A DNA stretch of 64,000 bases from Callipepla californica brunnescens (taxonomy: Eukaryota > Chordata > Aves > Galliformes > Odontophoridae): assembly GCA_023055505.1 (NCBI GenBank), contig JALIRH010000006.1, forward strand, positions 28,617,105 through 28,681,104. The letters are read 5' to 3'. This document shows, one piece after another, positions 12,601 through 23,800 of this stretch. The first letter of the stretch is position 1. Every line of letters starts with the position of its first letter. The notes under the pieces are model-generated. The model was not told where the DNA came from. It saw only the letters and a list, made by a program, of their open reading frames with translations, and did not search any database. The position numbers and the translations under genes were made by a program.

Positions 12601-14405
12601 GGTCTGCTAAAGAAAAGTATGAGCCACGTTATGAGAATAAAGCATATTTTCAACCTGTAAACTGTAAGACATTTTTAGTCACTAAGACCAAGTCAACCTA
12701 GGCAGCTTGCAGTCTCAGAAAACATTCAGTTATCTGAGACCAAAGCCTACGCCAAGGGTAATAGCACTACTCTGCAAAGCAGTAAGCATGTTGCAGAGAA
12801 TAGCCAGATAGCTTGGAAAGGGCAGTGGGAATAGGAGATCAGGATGTGAAGGGAAAAATGGGGGTTAGTGCAATTGTTTAATTTCTTACCTCAAACGTCT
12901 CACTCTGATGATGCCGAACAACATTGGACATGGCAAAAGTTCTCTTCTGATCCCCTGAACTGTGATTTAGGTTTTAGACATTACCATTAATTATTGAAAC
13001 TCAGAAGGCTGCAAAAACATCTTGATTCATTGGCAAACTGACAAACATATGGTGTGTTTTGCAAACCTCTAGGTTTCTGTTCAAAGGAGGAGAACATTAA
13101 TTGCATACAAATCCTACTGGGAGTTCTGAAACCAGCCATCGTTAACATTGTTAGACATCGTCTCTGGGAAGCTCAGTGCATTTTAAAATCTGAGTGAAAA
13201 ATTAACAGCTTTTTAGAACTTTCCAGAAGGAAAGTGCTGAAGTGTAATAAACTCAAAAGAAGAACATCAAAGTATCTGGTGTTCTTCAGTATGTGGTGCT
13301 GGTACATCAACAGCTTTGCTTGCTGATGGATAGTCAAGTTTGCAGTTGGTATTTGTCAGCACATGGAAACAAATATCAGATTGTGTTGTTCCAGCAGATT
13401 CACCACACTGTATTACAGAGACTGGTAGAACACTCAGTAGAGGCAAAAACCTTCAGGAAGGTTGTTCTGTTGTAATGTGACTTCAAAATGTGGAGTGATG
13501 GGATCTATGAATTCCCTATCTCAAAGGAAGATCTGGCTGAGATGCCCACATGCTTGTCTTGTAGTCTCAGGGTGTAGAGCAGAGCGCTGCGCTGTGTATA
13601 AATTCTCTAGAACACACCACAGAAAAATCCCAGGCCATTCTGTGGCACAGGGCTGGAGAAGAACTTGTCTGCTTCACCAGGTCATTCCTCCACATCAATG
13701 TGTGTCATTACTTTCCCACTCCTAAATGCCTTAAGCAACTCTTCTCTTTCAAAATGGTTAAATTCCATGCCATTTAGCTACTTGTGTATATAGCCCCACT
13801 AATTTCCTTGCTGTGGGCTATCACTGCTCTCTTCGAGCCTCGTATTTCAGTGCCAGTGGTAAAACCCCAGAAGAAAAGCAAAACTCAGTTTAGTTATGTG
13901 AGAGCACTGTTCTGCAGCAGTCTTTGAAGCTGAGACTATTGGGTGGATTTCCTTGCCTTCATCTTCCATCTCACATTCTTTATATGTGTAAAATAGTTTA
14001 AAACTGAGCCCCAGTGTGCTTATAAAATGCCAGGTCATTGACAATTGTAGTGCTCATTTGCTGTGGTCAATTTAGTACTAATAAGCTGAAACTGTTCTGC
14101 AGGGATTCTTCTACATGGAACATAAACTCCTTTTCCTTCACTTAAGAACACTTTCCTATAAAATGATTGCAACCTAATAGTTTTCCTTCCATTTTATTAA
14201 TCAGTCTCAGTCTGTATTAGTGCTTTTTCTTCCAGCAACTTTCCTTATAAGCTCTCTTTCAAGGCATTAAATCAATGATTACATGGTGTGCAGTCCATTG
14301 AATGGTCCATCCTGGGAACCCAGCATGTAATACAATTCATAATATCTCAGTGCCATAGTAAAAGTAGAATTTACTGCAATAGGCTAAATTATTGAATTTA
14401 GATTC
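9635..14405. other. non-coding DNA, no gene seen
   Basis: AT-rich unique sequence. It holds a 19-T run at 10057-10075 and T-rich stretches near 10966-10985. Frames of 161 codons (plus, 9753-10238) and 134 codons (minus, 10824-11228) have no recognisable domain, and both contain homopolymer translations. Near 11650-11670 ATTCTGTGATTTTGTGAT resembles a CR1 terminal octamer repeat, but the preceding sequence is not convincingly CR1. Confidence 0.55.
10057..10075. repeat. poly-T run (19 T)
   Basis: An uninterrupted run of 19 T, followed by CCATTCCATTTC. It gives a poly-Phe stretch in an overlapping open frame, which argues against that frame being a gene. Probably a variable mononucleotide repeat. 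Confidence 0.8.
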
Positions 14406-14562
14406 TTTTTCCTTCCTTCCTTCCTTCCTTCCTCCCTTCCTCTCTCCCTTCCTTCCTCCCTCCCTCTCTCTCTCCCTTCCTTCCTCCCTGTTTCTCTCCC
14501 TTTCGCTCCCTCCCTCTCTCTGTTTCCTTCCTTCTGTCTTTCTTTCTGTCTTTCTTTTTGTC
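14406..14562. repeat. pyrimidine microsatellite (TTCC/CCCT/CTTT)
   Basis: About 157 bases that are almost entirely C and T on the plus strand. TTCC repeats come first, then interrupted CCCT/CTCT units, then CTTT/GTCTTT units. The impurities, with several unit types and a few G interruptions, suggest an older, mutated tandem repeat. The overlapping plus-strand Ser/Pro/Leu-rich and minus-strand Gly/Glu/Arg/Lys-rich frames are translations of this repeat, not genes. Confidence 0.9.
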
Positions 14563-16404
14563 CAGATGATATTTTAAAGCAGGTGGGACACCTTCTCGAG
14601 TGCCTTTCAAAAATGCTGAGTCTGCAGATGGGCTTCCTGAGTTTGCAACTGTGGTAGCAACAGTAAAACGGAAGTTTCTCACCCTCTTGAACTCATCACA
14701 CACTCATCTCTGAGAAGTGCAATCTGTACATATTAATCATCATTGGTCACTGCATTTCTTTCCCTTTTTCCTTGTCCTGTCCTCATATCCAGTTGATTTT
14801 CTGAATTTATTCTGTCTTTGCTGTTTCTTTTCTGGTTTTGTTATCCCTGTTCTTTCCTGATTTTTGATATTGCAGTAAATCATTCTTCCCTCTACTGTAC
14901 TCTCAATCACTTTAAAGAATACCCTCTATGCTATTCCCTTACTTACTTGGGGTTTTCCTGAAATCTGTAATAAAATACCTGAAGAGAACTGTAAACAAAA
15001 CCTGGACACGTGATTTAGTGCAATTCATTCCCTATCACTGTAGCACCCTGTTTATACAAGGTATTACTTTTCTGAGTAAGTTGCCTGCCTGTACAACTTT
15101 GTACATGCTGTTGATACCATGTGTAATTTCACCAACTGCTGTCCAGATCTCCCTAATGACATATTGTGTATTACGTGAAGTCACAGCTCAATGGGTCTAG
15201 AGCCTCTGGTTTAGTGGATTTATTATTAATAATCCAGTGAAAAGCTTTCCCGCAATGAAGTTACCTTGTCTGATCTCTCTTTTACAGTATAAGTGGAGTC
15301 TCTTGTCTACTTATATTCCATGAAGAGAACTATATCATTCACTGATAAAATGACTCTAGCAATTTTATCCCCAATAAATTGACTGCATGACATCATTAAC
15401 TTCCCACACATTCAGCGTGGCCATAAATAACCACCACTTCCACGTGGAAAATGGCAGGAGCGCTGTTTTTCTGACAAGCTATGCACTGTTACAAAATTAA
15501 AAGAAAAAAAAAAAAAGATGACTTATTAATTTTACATTAATTAAGCTAGTATTTTAACAATAACATCATCATCCCCCTGTTTTCCTTTGCAGTAAACAGT
15601 TTCCCTCATTGTGATAAACTGCCCGGCCTTTGGCCTCATAGCTTATCCACTTGGGAGCTGAATTATTGCTTCATAAAACAGAGGGATGATTATATAATCA
15701 CTTAATTAAATGTTGTACTCAGTCACTGCCGAGCTATTCCTGAAATGCATTTGGCATCTGTGCTCACTAGACAAGTTTAAACATTGGAAGAGTTATATTT
15801 TTCAGATGTGCTTCTTTAAAGATTATTATTTCCAGCGTTCCTTTGTCTGTGTGGTCTGGTTGTTTTCCATGTGTCAGGCTCAATCCTAATCACAAAGGAG
15901 ATGAAATGCTCTTCGTGTTCCTATCTGACTTGCAGATTTTTGTTGTGTTCTTGCTGTTATCATTTTGGAACCATTTTTCTTGTTTCTGTCTGCAAAGATC
16001 TCAGAGGGAAAGAGCCTTCACTCGCTTACTCGGCAGCTCTGATCTGAGCAGATTTTCAGGACCTTATCAAAGACTTCTGAATCACCATTATGAGCTGTGT
16101 ATCAGGCATGGGAAGGAAAAACCTGGCATTTGCCACAGCCCCGGGTGAATCCTCTCCTGCATGCAAGCCCTAGGGAGGTACTGGAAGCTGTGCAAAGCAG
16201 CTCTTGCATTCTTCTGAGCCCAGCCAATGCCCAGACTTGGCGCTGGATGTGACTTTTATCAACAATAAATGCCAATGGCAGCATGCATTTATGGGGTCCC
16301 GCTGATGTAGCTCCCCAGGCTGCCAAGGGCATCACATATCTCTGAAAGATCCTGTGGCCTCAAAGCTTCACCCTGACAGACTGCATGGGTTTCACCATGG
16401 GGAC
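14563..16404. other. non-coding DNA, no gene seen
   Basis: No coding sequence is recognised. A short A-run lies near 15500-15515. Around 15530-15770 the sequence is complex and repeat-free, with TAATTAA and TGATTATATAATCACTTAATTAA-type AT-rich cores. This might be a regulatory element but cannot be shown from one sequence. Confidence 0.5.
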
Positions 16405-16790
16405 TGTATGGGAACTGTTGAGTCACAGCTTGAACCACTCATTGATCACCTGAGGCAAGCACTGAGTCACCTGCAGGAGAACAGGTGAAGGCAATTTGCC
16501 TGTGTGACCAGAAGGGGTGGAGTCTGGCTCCATCTCTCCCAGACCGCATTTAAGGGCTGACCACCACTGGGGGAAGGATCTCCTGTTGGAGTTCTGGGTG
16601 AGTCTTGATCATCAGTGACAGGTGAACCTTTCCTTACTGGTTGTCTTTATATAATCTGGATAAGCTATACAAAATATACTGTTCTTCTTTTTTGTGTGAG
16701 TACTTTTCTTTTTGGGTATTCATCCTACAAGGACTCGCCCAGAGCACGTGAAATTTTGGCCATGAAACTGTACTTCTCAATTACATGAAC
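16405..16790 (+). mobile_element. candidate solo LTR or LTR-like interspersed repeat
   Basis: The block looks like a compact avian LTR rather than surrounding unique DNA. It has TGTTGAGTCACAG near 16416, paired motifs ATCACCTGAGGCAAG and GTCACCTGCAGG, then GAACAGGTGAAGGCAA and CCAGAAGGGGTGGAG. A TATA-like CATTTAAGGGC follows at about 16547, then a GGGTGAGTC donor-like site near 16596. It continues to a T-rich region and a stretch ending ...TTACA near 16785. No internal retroviral coding region lies on either side, so if it is an LTR it is solitary. No target-site duplication is certain, although GAAC occurs near both proposed ends. I recall this kind of sequence from chicken repeats but cannot name the family. 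It could instead be unique promoter-like DNA. Confidence 0.4.
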
Positions 16791-17938
16791 ATATATAGAC
16801 CAGGAAGACATGACAGGCATATTTGGGAGGTCAGAAAAATGATTTTTAGTCCTTTACAAGGTGTCAGTTTCTTCTTTCCTATCAGGAGAGACAAGGTGCT
16901 CAACTTGTGAGGTTTTCCAATCACCTGTTCCTGGGTTTTGCCTCGTAATCCAGCCTGTGAGTTGAGCTGTACATACCAGGAAACTTCTTTTCAGCATCAC
17001 AATCTCACTTCACTGAATGTCACTGCAAAGCCTGACTCAGTTTCCTGCTAGCTCTGGTAGGACTGGGAGCAAGATTAGATCAGTGCAAGAAAACAGGGCA
17101 GAAAGAGGAGGCTTTCTTCAACATCATTTATTTTGCTGGCATAAGAAGAAAACAAGAATCTTTGCTTTCTCTGTTCCCACTGCTTTTAGGAACAGGGAGA
17201 CCTCGGACAGAAAGACACTAAAATCATTTATTCTGATATGAAACCTGAACTTCCACACACACGTTCATTTTCCTTGACAACAGGCAGGTACAGCAACTGA
17301 AACTCAGTGATCTCATTGCTGAATTAGACTCACTATTCCTCTCTATTTCTTTATTCAAATAATTTTTCAGGCTTGCAAGACTCTGTGACTGAGAGAATGA
17401 ACTCTCTTTTCATTAACCTGAATCAGTCATGTTTCAGGTCAACATTGAATATTTTCAAAAATCATTTCCCCTTTGATCTTGTTTAATTATTTCCTTTGGA
17501 TTAACTACTTTCTATTCTGTGTCACTTTCCTCTGCAGGAAGATCTACGATGAGTAGTATGTCTTCTCTTATTATGCATTTGCTTGCAATATAAATTGCTT
17601 TTCAATCAGATCTTTGCATTTCTAACATCTTCTGTATTGCAGCAGGTGCTTTCCCTAGTGGTTACTTATGTGGACTCTAATGGCATGTCATCTGTCTATG
17701 CAGCCACTTCTCTGCCAAACATGTAATAGAGGAATTTTCTACTCGCAGAAGCTTTCAACAGATTCGGTTCTTTAAAGGCTGATGGTTTTTTTTTAATGTA
17801 TTTTTTTCATAGCTCATTTCACTGGGCTTAAATAAACTAAATTAGGAAGGTTTAGAAAGTCCTTCTGGAAGCTCAATCTCATTTTGAGTTCAGTCCCTTC
17901 CTTTTCTTCAGCTTGGCTTCATTGGGTAGAAAATAACT

Positions 17939-17990
17939 TTTTTTTTTTTTTTTTTTTTTTGCTTCCTTTTCCTTTCTTTTTTTTTTTCTT
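17939..17990. repeat. poly-T run and T-rich tract
   Basis: Twenty-two uninterrupted T (17939-17960) are followed by GCTTCCTTTTCC and another T-rich segment. It may be a decayed poly-T microsatellite. No retroposon with its poly-A on the minus strand was recognised upstream or downstream. Confidence 0.8.
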
Positions 17991-19830
17991 TAAATTATTT
18001 TGATAGATTGAGTGACAGGAGATTAAAACAAAATAAAATGACTGATTTTATTCATTTTTTTTTTTCACACAACAAATACTTAAAACTGTAAAACACTTAA
18101 CTGTGGTTTCTGGAGAGCAGGAGTGAAGACAGATTCCCCTGCCCTGGGGCCTGGACTCTGCAAGCCACTGCAGTCCACTCACAGGGACAGGGCCCTGGGC
18201 TGGATGGTCCTTTAGGATGCTGACTCAATAGAAGTTAGGCATGGGGACTGCCCTTTTCTGAAAGGGAGCAGGTGCAGTACTGAGGGAATTGCTATCCAAG
18301 GGGAATGAGTGGTGCATCCACTCATTGACTTAAGTTTCATTGATTTTGGTCCTTCAGTTACTTGCTGATCTTTCAGTTAGTCAAAGTGAGCCAATCATTT
18401 TGACAGTGCTGAGGTCACTTTGCACCAATTTATTCGTATTACCAAGAGGCAATGAAACAATCACTTCTGATCCTGAAGAGTGCTTCAAAAGGCGACAGCA
18501 AAACACCCTATACAAACAAAACAAAGAAAACCCCAAACCAAATGAAGTTTCTAGAGAGAGTGCCAGTAAGGTTAGAGGAAGAACAGAAATAACAAAAAAG
18601 CAGAACTACATGTGTATGTATTCCCATATAGGAACATATATATTCTCCTTATGCTCACATTTTGTTTGTGGTTGTGCTACTGTAATGTCAGCAATGACCA
18701 CTGTCCTCTTTCATCTTTTACCTCTGATGCCAAATTTCCTGATTTTCCCAGTAAATCATTTCTAAAACAGATCTGAGCTCTAAGCAGGATTTTAGCTGCT
18801 GCAGATAGGATGGCAAACAGGAAGAAAACTTCCAGTTCTCCACAGCATTAGATATGTGCTTTTTAACTCATATGTATTAAAGGAATAAATTGTTGCATGT
18901 GCAGTGGCACTTGAATAAAACTAGAATTGCTGGGAAAATAACGTTCTCAGTCCATCTGGGGCAGCACTGTTGCTTTCCCTGTGTAGATCACAGAAGTTTG
19001 ACGCTGCTCATACATAAAGGGGTTTGTAGGCACTGGGCTTTAGATTTTGCCCAAGGCAGTCTATAAAGTGGGGAGAGTATTCATCCATGGGATGCTCTGA
19101 CCTCCCCCACCTCTTGCCTTGTGCATGAGGAGCAAGTTGTTGTCAGAGGTTGAATGTCTGTGTGCTGCCGAGCACTACAAAGGGCAGGCAGGACCAATAT
19201 AATCCACCTGTACATTTGCAGGGGAAGGATGTGAAAAATAAAGCCTCAGGGGGCTTAATATGAGCTGCAACTGCACAAACATGGGAGAGACTGGGAAAAA
19301 ACACAGTGTAGGCAAGGTTTGGGTTTGATTATTCTCTTCTGTTGCCAGGCTGATTTCTGCTGGGTTGAATTTCCCACTGCTTGAAATTTATGCTTACATG
19401 CTGCATTTTTACTGGACACCAGGGCGTAAGGAACTGGGGCTGAGTCTCTCAACAATAAAAATGAGAGATAGATGTAAAAACGCTGCCTTTATTTATTCTT
19501 TCACCAAAGCCTTAGGCTCTTCTGTTCCAGTTCTGCTTTTTTTCATACTCATATATTTAAGAAGTAACTCCTCTTCATCTTAATGGAATTGCATGAACAC
19601 AATATGTTGCAGGAAAAAAAAAAACAAAACTAATTTAGCTAACTCTTTTCTTCCATTTCACTGTTACCTCTTGGGACAGTAATTTCTACTGAGTTTGAAA
19701 GGCTGTAACACAACACAGTACAACGGGACACTTGTAAAGATCCTGCTTAGTTCAGAGACAAAAATTTAGGACCAGAAGGAGCAGTTTGGTGTTACCACGT
19801 ACCTGCTTTTAAAGCTTTGTTTTATCACTG

Positions 19831-19981
19831 TTTTTTTGTTTGTTTGTTTGTTTTGAATCTGTGGCATCAGCTACGAAAGAAACAAACAGAAACTAGAAAC
19901 CAAGAAACAAAACAAAGAACCAGAAACCCCACAAACAAACTACCTTCCCCTCACCCCCCAAAACAAACTAACAAACAAACG
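19831..19981. repeat. TTTG repeat followed by AAAC-rich tract
   Basis: Plus-strand T7 and then GTTT units (19831-19855) are followed, after a 24-base gap, by a C/A-rich tract (about 19880-19981) with several CAAA/AAAC units. These are complementary in kind, so the transcript or single strand could fold back through TTTG/CAAA pairing. Both parts are imperfect. Confidence 0.7.
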
Positions 19982-20659
19982 TAGAGGTGTATTAATTTAG
20001 TGTAACAGAGGAGAAAAGCAATTCTAAAATATCCCAGGTGGTGGAGCTACTTCATTGCCGGTGGAGTACAGCGCTGCTGAAGTTTTACCTGATGAGCTCC
20101 GCAGAGAATCATCGCCACCAGAGAAAGGCCCTGATACCTCTGCCATCACGCCCCATATCTGCTCTTTCCACGCTGAAGATCATAAATCAGTGCACATGAC
20201 TTCCTGCGTGTCTTTTTCAGGTAATAATTTGGACTCTCCAGTGTATGCTCTCTCTCTTATAAAAAATAGTAACTACAGCATGCCTCTCTGCTTTTCCCTA
20301 TAGTTCCTTAGTAAGCTATATATGCAGGACAAAGTGCATTTGGTTCTGCATTCTGCATCAGTACTGCATCAGAACTTTACTTGATAGCGATTGTAAATAT
20401 TTTTGGTGAAAAGGGAGTGCCATAATTTGACTGTTGTTTATAATGTACATAGGATCTTTAAAAATGCGTATTTGGATTATGCTTTTAAACACTCCATATT
20501 AGGATGTCTTCTACGGGGAAACATTCCTCAAAATGATTTAATTTCTGTCTGTAATTCTAGGAAACAAGGATAAGAAAATGCCAAGTTGGTTACTCTCACT
20601 GTCACCTTCCTCAATTTTAGTCTTTCAAAGAACCCAGCTAAAGTAAAGGTGCAACAGAA

Positions 20660-20880
20660 AAAATAAGGAAAAATGTCTTCTCAGGAAGAGCAGTGATGCA
20701 CTGGAGTGGGCTGCCCAGGGAGGTGGTGGGGATATCATCCCTGTGTGTGTTGAAGGACTGTGTAGATGTAGCACTGAGAGACATGGTCAGTGGGCATGGT
20801 GGGGATGGGTTGATGGTTGGACTAGATGATTCTAGTGGTCTTTTCCACTAAAAATTTCCAACAATTCTATAATTTTATGG
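20660..20880 (+). mobile_element. CR1 LINE 3' fragment, sense
   Basis: The run starts with a decayed 'AGGAAAAATGTCTTCTCAG' segment, then GGGCTGCCCAGGGAGGTGGTG, 'GTGTTGAAGGACTGTGTAGATG', GGCATGGTGGGGATGGGTTG, ATGGTTGGACTAGATGAT and CTAGTGGTCTTTTCCA. It ends in a degraded tail of ATTCTATAATTTTATGG. This is the typical 3' end of a CR1-F/D-like subfamily in the sense direction, truncated at its 5' side. A short insertion or repeat (ACTAAAAATTTCC) interrupts the usual TTTTCCAACC at the end. The subfamily is a guess. Confidence 0.88.
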
Positions 20881-23800
20881 AGACATGAGACTGTGAGCTG
20901 CAGGCTCTGTTTCCATCATGTGCTAATGGGAGACATTCCTGGTGAACCAAAGAGAGATTAAATGCTTCAGACAGCGCAGATGGAGGCAGGCCCTCCACAT
21001 GGTTTGAAGGTCATGCAGAGCTGGGTGCAGGCTGTGTTATGCCATATCATATCCCAGAAGACCTGCTGAGATATCACAGTACTTCACCCCTTCTCTGGGG
21101 CAGGAGAAAAGCCCGGGGTACCTGCCTGCTTGCCTCCTCATTAGCCATTATAAAGATTTATACTTTCATTTGAGGAATGGGTTCAGCTGGCTCTGGGAAT
21201 TGGATATGGGATGTTACGTTTTCATCTTTAAGTCACCTCACAGCTTCTGGACGGGACTACAGCATGTGTGACATGGTCTAAGTAGGAGGCACAGTCCCAT
21301 GCTACATGCCTATGTACATACCCATGAACCTCCATGCAATTAGTACTAATTAGCACTCCCCTTGGAAACCACTGCCAAGCAGCCTAAGTGGCCACATACA
21401 CAGATCTGAATTGCTGTACATCTCTCTTAATAAAACTCTGGTATTTGGCTCGAAAAATTCATTTCGGAGCTCTTGGTTTGAAAAGGTTAAGCACGCCCTG
21501 CAGCCAGCTTCATGCCTTCCTTTAGTATCAACATTTGGCTAGTCAAATAATTGGGCAAAAAAAGACTGGATAATTTCCAGTGAGTTTATAGGACAGATGC
21601 TCTGAAAGCCTTCTACCTCTCCCATCAGGCTGCCCTGCCATCCATATAAAAATGAGCAGATATAGCTGCTAATTAAAAAAAAAAAAATTACACTGAAGAA
21701 ACAACAAGATAAAGCATGCTCCATTAGAACCTTAAAAAAAAACATTCCTTGAAGTGGCTTCATTGTACTTGCAGAGTACATTTTGCCCAGTTCGGGGTCC
21801 CAAGGCTTCCCCAACACCTCCATCACATAAAAAAATCATTTTGTTTCAAAGGCATCTGAATTAAGTGGTTCAGCGTTCTGAAAAAAATGTGGTATTTGGG
21901 CAGCAGGTTCTCTTTCACAGTGAATTTGTGAATATTCTGTGGTTGCTGAAGGTGGGGAGAAAACTGGCCTTGAAATCCACTCCTGAAGCATACAAGCACC
22001 CCATCCTGCTCTCTCATCCTTGTACACTGCATCAGGTAAGTTGTTTTGGTCATCATTTTGTTGATCAGCCTCACCTGGCACTCACCTGCAGCCAGAGCAA
22101 ATGCCAACCGCTGTCCATCAGCTTCAGCATTCAAGGTTATGATGAGACCTGGCCCCAACTCCCCTTTGAGAGAGACAAAATGGACCTCACTCTCTGGGGT
22201 GAATGAGGCTGGGTTCGATAGTGCCCGGGCTCAAACTGCTGCATCTTTCCCTGGGTTTACTGTGTTGCCAGTCAGAAACTCCAGAGTCCTGTGGTTTATC
22301 TGCAACTCCTCCAGCTCCTGACAGCGTGCCTCAGGCAGATCGCTTCAGTTCACATCGACTTTAATCCCCCTCCTCTTTCACACCTAGGTCAGGCATAGCA
22401 GCTGATGGCCTTTTGCTCTGAGGGCTTGTTCCCACACAGTGTACTACTGAAGTGCCTGACAGATCTATATGCCACTATCATGGAGTTCAGGCTACCGTTT
22501 TTTGTGCTCTTATATATGTATGTACTTATTACTATTTCATTTAATGTTTGTTTCACTTCTGTTGTATTTCTTTTCAAAGCAAATTGAGATATATTTGAAA
22601 CTGTTACCATTAGTACCCGTGACCAGTAAGGCAGTGTTGCATACTGATGTAGTTATGAAATCTCCTCAGTTCATATAAGGTGAAGGTTAATTTTAGACTG
22701 CAGGAAAAGTACTGGAGCCATTAAAACAGGATGGAAGAATGTTACCAGATGAAAAATTTTATGAAATAAATTCAAACCATGATTTCAGTCACGTCATTTC
22801 GGGCTACTTTGATACTAGATTTTTTTTTTCTTGCCGGCAGGCCTGCCAGAGGTTTTCACAGCAATCACACTCATTTCCAAAGAAATCATTCTTTCTTAGC
22901 TTAACAATAAGGACTATTTCTCAAGGTTTGTGAATATATCGTGCATAAGCAAAATAAATCCGATCCTATTAAAAAAAAGAACATCCATTTTGCTTTTTTT
23001 TATATTGGTATAACTACAGATAAACCACTACATTATCATGTTGGTACAAACCCAATTTGCTGTGTTGTTTTGACACTTCTGGATGTGTTTCTTCATTCCC
23101 TTCTGAGCTTTGTTATGTCACTGTAAAAACAGCTGCTGGTAGCAAATTTTACGGCTTATATGGCAAAGGCTGCGGTGCCACGGAGATGAACAAAGGATGG
23201 ATCAAATAAAAGACAATCCATCTTCCTTCCTCGGGACTGCGCTCGCCCTTCCTTCTCTCCTTGGCAAACTCTGGGGCTCTGCGGCAGAGAACTGCACTGC
23301 TACAGGAACTGCAGCCACACTAATGCTGCACTGGATGCCTTCATACACTGTTTGTCCTTGTGAGGATACTCTCAATGAAGCTGTGATTCACTGGACCTAA
23401 TAAATTAGCAGGGTTGGTTTACAGGAAATTGTGAAAAATAAAGCTAGCTTTACACTTTATGTTCTATCTTTGTTTTTTGAGAGAGCTCCCACTGGTTTAA
23501 GAAGAATTGGTGGATGTTCACTGTTTTTTGAAACCAAGCTGCGGGCTCATCTGCCTGCATTTCCTAGTCACTGAGACCAAACAAGATGATTTTTTCTCTC
23601 TCCTGTAGAAATTATCATCAACCCATATTTTCCTGCAGTATTCAGAGTTTCTGGTAGGCAGAACCCACTCCACAGCCTTGTCTTGGGGCAGAGTTTTTAT
23701 TCTAGCACAGACCCCAGGCACTTTGCCTAAGCAAGGCAGATTCCCATAGCCTCCCCTTGGAGCAGCAGCAGTGCCATAGGCTCCTAAAAGTAGCTGTGCC

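Larger units (their letters stand above)
16791..20659. other. non-coding DNA, no gene seen
   Basis: AT-rich. It holds a 22-T run at 17939-17960 followed by further T-rich sequence to about 17990, and a TG-rich/CA-rich asymmetric pair at 19831-19981. A 141-codon frame (plus, 18340-18765) has no recognisable domain. Near 18180-18225 the words GGGCTGGATGGTCCTTTAGG resemble part of a CR1 tail but are isolated. Confidence 0.5.

Noticed and set aside
14392..14703. Ser/Pro-rich and Gly/Glu/Arg/Lys-rich open frames
   Set aside because: They are translations of the pyrimidine microsatellite.
18170..18230. CR1-like words GGGCTGGATGGTCCTTTAGG
   Set aside because: Too short and isolated, without an octamer tail.
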